Source: Acidimicrobiia bacterium
GTDB lineage: Bacteria > Actinomycetota > Acidimicrobiia > Acidimicrobiales > CAIXPF01
NCBI GenBank assembly: GCA_947476745.1
Contig: CANJRG010000030.1
Coordinates: forward strand, 1 to 33,725
Direction of reading: 5' to 3'
Length of the DNA: 33,725 bases
Shown: in pieces, positions 1-7,548 of the stretch
Layout of the letters: each line of letters opens with the position of its first letter
Numbering within the stretch: the stretch's first letter is position 1
Position numbers and translations under genes: made by a program
Notes under the pieces: model-generated
Database searches by the model: none
The model's input: the letters and a program-made list of their open reading frames with translations, nothing else
What the model was told of the DNA's origin: nothing

Positions 1-790
1 CGGCGACGCGGCCACCGGCCTCGGCGCCACCATCTCGGCCACCCTCGCCGCCGGTACCTACACCGTGCTCGTGGACGGGGTCGGCTACGGCGACCCGCTC
101 AGCACCGGCTACACCGATTACGGCAGCGTCGGCTTCTACCGGCTCACCGCAACCGCGGTCGCCCCGTCGAACCTCGCCCCGACGGCAGTGATCGGCGCCA
201 CCCCGACCAGCGGGACCGCCGCCCTCACGGTGGCCTTCACCGGCTCGGGCTCCACCGACCCCGAGAACGGCACCCTCACCTACAGCTGGAACTTCGGGGA
301 CAACACCACCTCCACCGTCGCCAACCCCTCCAAGACCTACAGCACGGCCGGCACCTACACCGCCACGCTGACGGTGCGAGACCCCGTCGGCAACACCGCC
401 ACCGCCACCAAGGCGATCAGCGTGACCGCCCCGGTACGCAGCGCCGTCGACGTGGCCGCCCTGGGCCTCCTCATGGCCAAGTCGAGCGCCACCCGGGCCT
501 CGGGCACCGCCTCGGTCATCGTTCGTGACAACCTCGGCGCCAACGTCGGCGGGGTGGCGGTGACCGCCACGTGGACCGTCGGCACCAAGCTGGTGTCCAC
601 CAAGACGGTCACCACCGGGACCACCGGCACGGCGCTCGGGGTCGCCAACTTCTCCTCGGGCAACCTGACCATCGCCACCGGCACGGTCGTCAAGTTCTGC
701 GTGACCAAGCTGGCCTTCAGCGGCATCGCCTGGAACACCAGCCTGAGCGCTCCGACCACCGCCACCGACTGCAAGACCTGGACGGCCTGA
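1..790 (+). CDS. C-terminal part of a secreted PKD-domain protein (probable metallopeptidase), 5' truncated
   Basis: The reading frame is open from base 2 and runs 262 residues to a TGA, so the gene starts outside the window. Visible residues 1-50 form a beta-rich, Gly/Thr/Tyr-rich segment (GTYTVLVDGVGYGDP, then GSVGFYRLTA). This resembles the region that follows the catalytic domain in secreted reprolysin-like metallopeptidases. Residues about 57-143 are a PKD domain with the typical WNFGD core. Residues about 147-262 look like an Ig-like beta-sandwich with two cysteines that could form a disulfide. No membrane anchor or sorting signal is seen at the C-terminus. The catalytic domain is not in view, so peptidase function is inferred from the domain style and from the metzincin at the other edge of the window. 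The extracellular location is inferred from the PKD and Ig-like modules. Confidence 0.75.
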   Translation, partial: GDAATGLGATISATLAAGTYTVLVDGVGYGDPLSTGYTDYGSVGFYRLTATAVAPSNLAPTAVIGATPTSGTAALTVAFTGSGSTDPENGTLTYSWNFGDNTTSTVANPSKTYSTAGTYTATLTVRDPVGNTATATKAISVTAPVRSAVDVAALGLLMAKSSATRASGTASVIVRDNLGANVGGVAVTATWTVGTKLVSTKTVTTGTTGTALGVANFSSGNLTIATGTVVKFCVTKLAFSGIAWNTSLSAPTTATDCKTWTA

Positions 791-834
791 ACCTCGACGG
801 TCGGAGCCTCCACGGCCTGAAGGTCCGCACACGC

Positions 835-863
835 ACGACGGGGTCCCATCGGGGCCCCGTCGT
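835..863. terminator. Hairpin between convergent genes
   Basis: A perfect 9-bp stem (ACGACGGGG pairing with CCCCGTCGT) with an 11-base loop lies 45 bases after the stop of the PKD protein and about 105 bases before the end of the convergent lipoprotein gene. There is no T-tract, so it may act on either strand or need other factors. The rest of 791-968 shows no gene. Confidence 0.45.
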
Positions 864-968
864 CGCGTCCGGCATCGCCCGTGGACGCCGACCGCACCCG
901 AACATACCAATCGGCATGGTCTGCCCGGGCCGGGCGGACGGGCCGGGCCGACGGCCTGACGGCGGTGC

Positions 969-1385
969 CTACTCGGTGACGGTGAGGACGCCGCTCATCG
1001 ACTTGCCGTGCACCCCGCAGTAGAACGGGTAGCTGCCGGCCTTGGACGGGGCCATGAACGACGAGGTCTTGTCGTCGAAGGTCCAGGCCTTGGTCTCCGA
1101 CACGACGGTGTGGCCCACCGGATCGCCGCTGACCAGCTGCACCTTGTCGTTGGCCCGGGCCTTCGCCGGACCGAACTTGTTGTCGCTGGCGGTCAGGATG
1201 GCCGTTCCCTCCAGCGCCCTGGCTGCGACGCTGCTCGCCGTGGCCGGCGCGCCGCCGATCACCTTGGCGGTGGTCAACGCGGACTTGGCAGTGGTGTCCG
1301 CCGAGGTCTCCCCGCTGCTGCCACCGCACGCGGCGATGACGAGCACGAGAGCGGCGAACCCGGCGGTACGAACAGGGGAGGTCAT
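969..1385 (-). CDS. Cupredoxin (plastocyanin-like) lipoprotein
   Basis: A 138-residue exported copper protein. Residues 1-20 are a short signal peptide ending in a lipobox (VIAAC, lipidated Cys20), followed by a Ser/Thr/Ala-rich linker. The cupredoxin domain covers about residues 58-138. It has the type 1 copper ligands in the usual order: His92 (in GHTVV), Cys123, His126 and Met130 (in the FYCGVHGKSM loop). This predicts a membrane-anchored electron carrier or copper-binding protein outside the cell. The ATG at 1385 was chosen over an upstream in-frame start because GGAGG sits about 8 bases before it and the signal peptide then begins correctly. The gene is divergent from the first CoA-transferase. 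No partner oxidase is nearby, so its redox partner is unknown. Confidence 0.85.
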   Translation of the reverse strand: MTSPVRTAGFAALVLVIAACGGSSGETSADTTAKSALTTAKVIGGAPATASSVAARALEGTAILTASDNKFGPAKARANDKVQLVSGDPVGHTVVSETKAWTFDDKTSSFMAPSKAGSYPFYCGVHGKSMSGVLTVTE

Positions 1386-1528
1386 GGGCCCATCCTCCCA
1401 GACCCGCACCGGTCGCGCCGCGGATCGTGCTTCCCGGATCCCCGGCTCACCGGCTCCACGACCCGGCCGGACCCGCTCGACCGCGACGGTCCGGGCGTGA
1501 CGCCCGACACGGCAGGGGGCGCGAGGCG

Positions 1529-1534
1529 TACGAT
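1529..1534 (+). promoter_or_regulatory. Putative -10 box (TACGAT) for the first CoA-transferase
   Basis: TACGAT would place transcription start near 1541, giving a leader of about 23 bases that contains the GGGGAGG ribosome site before the ATG at 1564. No convincing -35 is visible. Confidence 0.4.
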
Positions 1535-1563
1535 GCCCGAACCGTCACAGGGGAGGCCGCACC

Positions 1564-2796
1564 ATGCCGCAATCGAACGGTGATCCGATGATCCTCGAGG
1601 GGTGCACGGTACTGGACTTCACCCAGTACCTCGCCGGCGCAGGGGTGACCCGCATGATGGCCGAGCTCGGCGCCGACATCATCAAGGTCGAGCTGCCCGA
1701 GGTGGGCGACCCCGGACGGCTGCTGCCCAACGTGCTCGACAACGGTCGCAGCGGCTGGTTCATCCAGCACAACCGGGGCAAGAAAAGCCTCAGCGTCGAC
1801 TGGAACACCACCGAGGGCCAACAGCTGCTGTTGGAGCTGGCCCGCGACGTGGACATCGTGGCTGAGAACTTCGGTACCGCCGAGATTATGGCCAAACGGG
1901 GCCTCGACTACGAGTCGATCCGGGCGGTCAACCCCGACGTGATCTACCTGTCGGTGTCGTGCTTCGGTCGTACCTCACCGTGGGCGGACCGGCCCGGCTA
2001 CGACTACATCGCCCAGGCGGCGTCGGGGATCATGCACATGACCGGCGACCGCAACGGTCCACCGATGTTCGTCGGTTCGGCGCTCGGCGACACCAACGGC
2101 GCCGTGCACGGGTTCGCCTCGCTGGGCTACGCGCTGTACTTCCGGGAGAAGACCGGGCGAGGCCAGTTCATCGACATCGCCATGACCGACGCCCTGTTCC
2201 ACTTCCACGAGGCCCACCTGCAGCTCAACCACACCACCGACGGCGCCTTCGTGCCCATGCGCAACGGGCAGCACAACGCCGTGGTGTTCCCAGCGGGCAC
2301 CTTCAAGGGCCCCGAGGGCTGGATCGTGATCCTCGCCCTCGACCTGCAGTGGCCCAGCGTGTGCCGGTGCATCGGCCGGATGGACCTGCTCGACGATCCC
2401 CGCCTCGCCACCTCCTCGGACCGCGGCAACCACACCGAGGAGCTCACGCCGATCATCGAGGGATGGATGGCGACATTCGGCACCGACGAGGAGGTGCTCG
2501 AGCAGTTGCTCGCCCACAAGGTGCCGGCCAGCCCAGTCCTGTCGCCCCTCGATGCGCTCGACCATCCCCACTTCCTGGCACGCGACATGGTCCGGTGGGT
2601 CCACGACGAGCTGGCCGGGCCGATCCCCATCCCCGGGTTCCCGTTCAAGTTCGGCGCCCAGCCTGAACTGCCCGACATCCACGCCCCGCTCACCGGCGAG
2701 CACAACGAGGACATCCTCGGCGAGCGGCTCGGCCTCAGCCCCGAGCGGATCGCCGCCCTCACCGCAGCCGGCGTGCTGTTCAAGGGCAAGTCCTGA
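1564..2796 (+). CDS. Family III (CaiB/BaiF) CoA-transferase, single domain
   Basis: This 410-residue protein has the length and pattern of family III CoA-transferases, which move CoA between carboxylic acids through an enzyme-bound anhydride. The N-terminal Rossmann-like part begins with VLDFTQYLAG and has MAELGADIIKVE at about residues 31-43. The catalytic aspartate is Asp176 (ALGDTNGAVHG), 15 residues before the AL that precedes the TGRGQ loop (about 197-201). The C-terminus ends with the usual helix region after LTGEHNEDILGERLGL. The start at 1564 is supported by GGGGAGG 8 bases upstream. It is a close relative of the next CoA-transferase (3681-4916), sharing length and long conserved stretches, so the two are probably a duplication. 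The substrate is not predictable; similar enzymes act on carnitine, bile acids, formate/oxalate or aromatic acids. Confidence 0.9.
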   Translation: MPQSNGDPMILEGCTVLDFTQYLAGAGVTRMMAELGADIIKVELPEVGDPGRLLPNVLDNGRSGWFIQHNRGKKSLSVDWNTTEGQQLLLELARDVDIVAENFGTAEIMAKRGLDYESIRAVNPDVIYLSVSCFGRTSPWADRPGYDYIAQAASGIMHMTGDRNGPPMFVGSALGDTNGAVHGFASLGYALYFREKTGRGQFIDIAMTDALFHFHEAHLQLNHTTDGAFVPMRNGQHNAVVFPAGTFKGPEGWIVILALDLQWPSVCRCIGRMDLLDDPRLATSSDRGNHTEELTPIIEGWMATFGTDEEVLEQLLAHKVPASPVLSPLDALDHPHFLARDMVRWVHDELAGPIPIPGFPFKFGAQPELPDIHAPLTGEHNEDILGERLGLSPERIAALTAAGVLFKGKS

Positions 2797-2802
2797 CCGT
2801 CG

Positions 2803-2825
2803 CCGGCCGGGCGCACCCCGGCCGG
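2803..2825. terminator. Hairpin between convergent CoA-transferase and hydrolase genes
   Basis: A perfect 9-bp GC stem (CCGGCCGGG with CCCGGCCGG) and a 5-base loop fill the 39-base gap between the two stop codons. There is no T-tract, and it could serve both strands. Confidence 0.5.
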
Positions 2826-2835
2826 GACCGAGCGG

Positions 2836-3573
2836 TCAGGCGGTCGCCAGCGGGGCCAGGATGTCGGCCAGGGCGCCCGGCATACCGAGGAACGGCGAGT
2901 GGTCGGTGTCCAGGGTGGCCACCGACGGGTTCGGCAACCGACCGATCAGCATGTCCTGGGCGGCTATGGAGATGGCCATGTCCTTGGTGCAGCGCACGTA
3001 GGTGGAGGGGATCTCCTTCCACGCGGCGCGGGTGACCTCCTGCTTCAGGCTGGCACCACGCTGCGGGCACAACCGGGCGATGGCCGCCGCAGCCGCCTCG
3101 GGCGGCGAGTCGTTGTAGAACACCGGCACCGCCGCCTCGGGGTTGCCGCTGATGGTGCCGTCATCGTTGCGCAGGAAGATACGGCTCGGTACGGGACCGC
3201 TGAACTGCGGCGGCGGGAAGGTGGCCATCAACGCAGTCGGGCTCTCACCGACCTCGGTCACCAGCGCCGTGAGGAACACCAGCCGGGCCACCTTGTCGGC
3301 CTCCGCCGCCTGGCCGATGACCGTGCCACCGTAGGAATGGCCCACCAGCACCACCGGCTGCCCGTGACGCGCCACTACCCGGTCGACCACCGCTGCGACC
3401 GCGGTGGCGTTGCCCGTGGTGTCGGAGAGCTCCTCGACGGAGCCGCCGTGCCCGGGCAGATCGATGGCATAGCTGGGCACACCACGACGATCGAGCTCGG
3501 TCTGCAGCGCAGCCCAGCACCAGGCGCCGTGCACAGCGCCGTGAACCAACACGATGGGACGGGGAGATGCCAT
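2836..3573 (-). CDS. Alpha/beta hydrolase, methylesterase/hydroxynitrile-lyase-like group
   Basis: This is a 245-residue alpha/beta-hydrolase. It begins with the oxyanion-side motif VLVHGAVHGAWCW (residues 8-20), has the nucleophile elbow GHSYGG with Ser80, a likely acid Asp198 (RCTKDMA) and the catalytic His225 in DHSPF. The HGAWCW start and DHSPF end are typical of the small esterase group that includes plant methylesterases and bacterial pyrethroid-type esterases. It is predicted to be cytoplasmic, with no signal peptide. The ATG at 3573 is chosen because the fold begins at once after it; upstream codons in frame look non-coding and GGGGAGA lies just before it. It sits convergent and divergent, respectively, to the two paralogous CoA-transferases, so it may act on an ester or CoA-linked intermediate of the same pathway. 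This role is inference. Confidence 0.85.
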   Translation of the reverse strand: MASPRPIVLVHGAVHGAWCWAALQTELDRRGVPSYAIDLPGHGGSVEELSDTTGNATAVAAVVDRVVARHGQPVVLVGHSYGGTVIGQAAEADKVARLVFLTALVTEVGESPTALMATFPPPQFSGPVPSRIFLRNDDGTISGNPEAAVPVFYNDSPPEAAAAAIARLCPQRGASLKQEVTRAAWKEIPSTYVRCTKDMAISIAAQDMLIGRLPNPSVATLDTDHSPFLGMPGALADILAPLATA

Positions 3574-3668
3574 GGCGTCATCCTCGCACACCGCACCCCG
3601 GGGGCAGCTCGCCCCACGCACCTCGGCTCGCCCGACCGACCCCGGCTCACCGGCGCGGGCCACGGTCG

Positions 3669-3674
3669 TAGGAT
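3669..3674 (+). promoter_or_regulatory. -10 box TAGGAT, leaderless start of second CoA-transferase
   Basis: TAGGAT ends 6 bases before the ATG at 3681, so transcription would begin at or next to the start codon. There is no ribosome site between them. No clear -35 is seen. Confidence 0.6.
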
Positions 3675-3680
3675 GCGGCC

Positions 3681-4916
3681 ATGGCCGACGCTTCCACCGA
3701 CGAGGTCCCCCGCATGCTGGAGGGGATCCGGGTCCTCGACTTCACGCAATACCTGGCGGGGCCGACCGTGACCCGGCTCATGGCCGAGCTCGGTGCCGAC
3801 ATCGTCAAGATCGAACAGTCCCCCGGCGGGGACCCGTCGCGCCAGCTGCCGTTCAAGCAGGACGGGCGCTCGGCGTACTACGTGCAGCAGAACCGGGGGA
3901 AGAAGAGCGTCTGCCTCGACTTCTCCCGTCCCGAGACCACCGAGGTGGTGTTGGACCTGGTGCGCAGCGCCGACGTGGTGGTGGAGAACTACGGACCCGG
4001 GGTGCTGGAGAAGCGCGGTCTCGACTATGACGCGCTGCGCGCGGTCAACCCCGGGCTGGTCATGGCGTCGATCTCGGCGTTCGGGCGGCGCAACAGCCCG
4101 CTGAGCCACAAGGTCGGCTTCGACACCATCGCCCAGGCCTTCTCCGGCTTCATGCACATGACCGGCGAACGGGACCGCCCACCGCAGTTCGTCGGGGTGG
4201 CCTTCGCCGACGTGTCGGCCGGCGTGCACGCTCTCACCGGGCTGGCCCTCGCCCTGTTCCACCGGGAGCGCACCGGGCGGGGCCAATGGGTCGACATCTC
4301 GATGATCGACTGCCTCTACCACGCCCACGAGATGAACGTGCAGCTCGCCGCGGCCAACCCCAAGGTCGACCCCAAGCGCAACGGGCAGCACGGCGGGGTG
4401 GGCTTCCCGGCCGGCACCTTCCAGGGCCCCGAGGGCTACATCGTCATCATCGCCCTCGACCGTCAGTGGCCCGCCTTCTGCGCCGCCATCGGCCGGCCCG
4501 AGCTGGTCGAGGACCCCCGCTACGCCAACGCCCGCGACCGGGCCAAGGCCCGGGGCGAGCTGGCCGCCATGACCGAGGCCTGGATGGCCACCTTCGCCAC
4601 CGACCAGGACGTGCTCGACGTGCTGGAGGCCCACCGGGTGCCGTGCGCGCCGGTACTCAGCCCCCGCCAGACGCTGGAGCACCCGTACTTCGCGCAGCGG
4701 GAGATGGTCCGGGTGGTTCCCGACCCGGTGCTGGGCGAGGTGACCATCCCCGGTTTCCCGTTCAAGTTCTCCGACCGGCCCGACCTGCCGCAGCTCGAGG
4801 CAGCCTCGCTTGGCCAGCACAACCGCGACGCCCTGATGTCGTGGGGTGGCTACAGCGCCGAGCGCATCGAGGCCCTCGTCGCCGACGGGGTCCTCGTCGC
4901 ACGGGAACGAGACTGA
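3681..4916 (+). CDS. Family III (CaiB/BaiF) CoA-transferase, single domain
   Basis: A 411-residue enzyme of the CaiB/BaiF type. Landmarks are VLDFTQYLAG (about 18-27), MAELGADIVKIE (about 34-45), NRGKKSVCLD, the catalytic Asp177 in VAFADVSAG, and the ERTGRGQWVDIS loop just after it. The central HMTGERDRPPQFVG segment closely matches that of the paralogue at 1564-2796, and both share the TFQGPEG/TFKGPEG stretch, so the pair probably arose by duplication. The start is set by a -10 box 6 bases upstream with no ribosome site, so translation is probably leaderless. The gene ends convergent with the fused CoA-transferase. Substrate unknown; a carboxylic acid and a CoA donor such as succinyl-CoA or a product CoA ester are expected from the family. 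Confidence 0.9.
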   Translation: MADASTDEVPRMLEGIRVLDFTQYLAGPTVTRLMAELGADIVKIEQSPGGDPSRQLPFKQDGRSAYYVQQNRGKKSVCLDFSRPETTEVVLDLVRSADVVVENYGPGVLEKRGLDYDALRAVNPGLVMASISAFGRRNSPLSHKVGFDTIAQAFSGFMHMTGERDRPPQFVGVAFADVSAGVHALTGLALALFHRERTGRGQWVDISMIDCLYHAHEMNVQLAAANPKVDPKRNGQHGGVGFPAGTFQGPEGYIVIIALDRQWPAFCAAIGRPELVEDPRYANARDRAKARGELAAMTEAWMATFATDQDVLDVLEAHRVPCAPVLSPRQTLEHPYFAQREMVRVVPDPVLGEVTIPGFPFKFSDRPDLPQLEAASLGQHNRDALMSWGGYSAERIEALVADGVLVARERD

Positions 4917-4933
4917 TACCGACCGGTATGGCG

Positions 4934-4973
4934 CGTCGCCGTGGCACGACCGCTGAGGCGGGCCACCGCGACG
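4934..4973. terminator. Hairpin between convergent CoA-transferase genes
   Basis: CGTCGC and GTGGC pair with GCCAC and GCGACG, with one mismatch between the two blocks. A smaller CCGC/GCGG stem lies inside the loop. It lies in the 70-base gap between two converging genes and has no T-tract. A short ATACC/GGTAT inverted repeat precedes it at about 4916-4929. Confidence 0.4.
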
Positions 4974-4986
4974 GACGCCAACCGCA

Positions 4987-7548
4987 TCAGAGCGGGCTGC
5001 CGTCCGGCGCGTAGAAACGGTCGACGAAGTGGCCGTCGGCGGCGAGGGCGGCGTACTCCTCGGCGGACAGGCCGACCAGGCCGCGCCAGACCTCCTCGTT
5101 GGCCCCGCCGAAGGGACACAGGCCACCCCAGCGCAACGGCGGGCCGCTCCAACGCCAGAGATGACCGGGATAGTCGTGCCAACCGACCTCCTCGCTGCCG
5201 TTGCGGCGCAGGAAGCCGCGAGCCCGTAGGTGCGGATCGACCGCGAGGTCGGCCTCGTCGAGCACCGGGGCGGCCACCACCCCCTCGACTTGGCAGCGCT
5301 GCGCCACCTCCCAGCGATCGAGCGAGGCGGTCCATGCCCCGAGGTGGGCGTCGAGCTCGTCGTGGGCGGCGCGGCGACCAGCAGCGGTGGCGAAACGCTC
5401 CTCCGATGCCCACGCCGGTTCGCCCATGGCCCGGCACAACCCGGACCAGGCATCGTCGCCGTCGACGCTGAGCACCACCCAGCGATCCTCCCCGACGCAG
5501 GGGTACGCGCCCTGGGGAGCGTCGACGAGGTGGCGGTTCCCGTAGGTCGACCAGGCCCGTCCGGTGCGGCCCGAATCGATGAGGTACTCGCCGATCAGGT
5601 TCAACATGTTCTCGCCCTGGGCCAACTCCACCAGCTCACCGACCCCGGTCTGGTCCCGCCGACGCAGGGCCAACAACGTGGCCACTGCGCCGGCCGCGCC
5701 GCTCGCGGCGTCCATGTAGTAGACGGCCGCACCGGTGAGCGACGGCTCGGCGTGGCGATAGCCGCGCAGCGAGGTGAGCCCGCACAGGGCCTCGAAGTTG
5801 GCGCCGAATCCCACCACCGAGCGCATCGGCCCGGTCAGACCCATCGCCGGCATGCGCACCAGCACCAACCGCGGGTTGCGACGGTGCAACTCGTCCCAGC
5901 CGATGCCGAGCTTGTCGATCACGTCGACCGAGTTGTTCTCGACCAACACGTCGGCCTGTTCGACCAGGCGCAGCAACAGCTCCACGCCCTCCGCCCGACG
6001 CAGGTCGACGGTGACGGACCGCTTGTTGCGGGCATGGATGTTGAACATGCCGTTGCGGTTCCAGGGCCGCTCCCCCGGCTCGTCGTCGGGGTAGCAGCAC
6101 AGCCAGCCCAGCGCATCGAGCTGCGTCTTGGCCGGCCGGGGCGAAGACCCCCGGGTCACGTTGAAGGTCCGGGAATCCTCGATCCGGATCACATCGGCGC
6201 CGAGATCGCCCAGCATCATCGTCGTGTACGGACCGGCCCACACCATGGTCAGATCGAGCACCCGGACACCGGCCAGCGGCAACGCCGGCTCGAGCCCAGC
6301 CGCGCCATCCGAAGACGCCATACCGTTCGGTCCAGTCGTCGACGTACTGATCGGCATGTTCAACGGAAGGGCCGCGACCTCCTGGCGGATCTCCTCGTCG
6401 TGCTGACCCAGCACGGGGGCGGGCCGGCGCACCGCCCAGCCACCGGCCATCCGGAACGGGGCACCGGGCTGACGGAGCAGGCCGGCCACCGGGTGGTCGA
6501 TGTCGGTGAAGAAGCCCCGCTCGGCGAAGTGCTCGTCGGCGATCACCTCGGCGGTGGTGCGTACCGGCGTCAACGGCAGGTGCGCCGGGTGGGCGTCGTG
6601 CATGGCCTCCATGGCCGTCCGATCGGCCAGCCACCCGTAGAACAACGCCTCGGCCAGGCTCGACACGTCGGGATCCGACGTCCACAGCGGGTCGGCGAAG
6701 GCCGCGGTCAGCGCCTCGTCGCCCAGCGTGGCCGCCAGACGAGGCGCATAGGCCGGCGGGCAGACCACCTGCACCCAGCCGTCCGCCGCCGGGTACACCC
6801 CGATCGGCAGCAGGCCCGACGCCGCACCGGAGTCGCGGCGCATGATCCGCCCGTTGTAGACGTATTGTGCGAAGAAGGTCATGCGCCGGTCGATGCACCC
6901 GGCCTGGGTCTCGAAGTTCGCCACGTCGACATGGGTGCCGGCGCCGGACTGCCCGGCGAGCAGCAGCGCCCCCAGGGTCGCCACCGTCGACACGGCACCG
7001 CACTGGTAGCTGATGAGCTGGCCGGCCAGCTTCAACGGCTCACGCTCGGCCACCCCGGTCGCATGCATCGGCCCACCCATGGCGTAGGCCGCGATCTCCG
7101 CCCCACGCCACGACGCATACGGCCCGTCCTGGCCGAACGGGGTGATGCTGGTGAGCACCAGCGACGGGTTGGCGGCGCGCAAGGCGTCCCAGCCCAGCCC
7201 CCAGGCATCGAGGCGGCCCGGGGCGAAGGACTCCAGCACGATGTGGGCATTGCCGGCCAGGCGGGCCACCAACTCACGGTCGGCGGACCGATCGAGATCG
7301 GCGACGATGCTGCGTTTGTTGGTGTTGAGGTGCAGGTGCAACGCCCCCTGCTCGGCCATCGCGTCGGCCGGATCCGCGCCGGGGAACGGCCCCCAGTGAC
7401 GCACCATGTCACCGCCGGGCGGCTCGACCTTGACGACGTCGGCACCGAAGTCGGCGAGCAGCTTTGCCGCGTAGCAACCGGCCACCCCGGTGGCCAGCTC
7501 CACCACCCGCACCCCGTGCAGGGGCGCCAGCACGGTGGGGCCGCTCAT
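4987..7548 (-). CDS. Fused double family III CoA-transferase with inactive-looking N-terminal half
   Basis: This 853-residue protein carries two complete CaiB/BaiF modules: residues about 8-390 and 425-853, joined by a Ser/Thr/Gly-rich linker (about 395-424). Both halves have the starting VRVVEL/VRVLDL strand, the LGADV-type helix and the NKRSI/NKRSV segment. By counting back from the TGxG loop, the catalytic aspartate is Asp613 in the second half (YYMDAASGAAG). In the first half the same place is Ser180 followed by Tyr181 (QLISYQCGAV), with no aspartate nearby. The N-half is therefore predicted to be a structural or substrate-binding partner, and the whole a built-in heterodimer. The ATG overlaps the stop of the upstream P450 as ATGA, so translation is probably coupled and the two should work together. 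Substrate unknown. Confidence 0.88.
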   Translation of the reverse strand: MSGPTVLAPLHGVRVVELATGVAGCYAAKLLADFGADVVKVEPPGGDMVRHWGPFPGADPADAMAEQGALHLHLNTNKRSIVADLDRSADRELVARLAGNAHIVLESFAPGRLDAWGLGWDALRAANPSLVLTSITPFGQDGPYASWRGAEIAAYAMGGPMHATGVAEREPLKLAGQLISYQCGAVSTVATLGALLLAGQSGAGTHVDVANFETQAGCIDRRMTFFAQYVYNGRIMRRDSGAASGLLPIGVYPAADGWVQVVCPPAYAPRLAATLGDEALTAAFADPLWTSDPDVSSLAEALFYGWLADRTAMEAMHDAHPAHLPLTPVRTTAEVIADEHFAERGFFTDIDHPVAGLLRQPGAPFRMAGGWAVRRPAPVLGQHDEEIRQEVAALPLNMPISTSTTGPNGMASSDGAAGLEPALPLAGVRVLDLTMVWAGPYTTMMLGDLGADVIRIEDSRTFNVTRGSSPRPAKTQLDALGWLCCYPDDEPGERPWNRNGMFNIHARNKRSVTVDLRRAEGVELLLRLVEQADVLVENNSVDVIDKLGIGWDELHRRNPRLVLVRMPAMGLTGPMRSVVGFGANFEALCGLTSLRGYRHAEPSLTGAAVYYMDAASGAAGAVATLLALRRRDQTGVGELVELAQGENMLNLIGEYLIDSGRTGRAWSTYGNRHLVDAPQGAYPCVGEDRWVVLSVDGDDAWSGLCRAMGEPAWASEERFATAAGRRAAHDELDAHLGAWTASLDRWEVAQRCQVEGVVAAPVLDEADLAVDPHLRARGFLRRNGSEEVGWHDYPGHLWRWSGPPLRWGGLCPFGGANEEVWRGLVGLSAEEYAALAADGHFVDRFYAPDGSPL

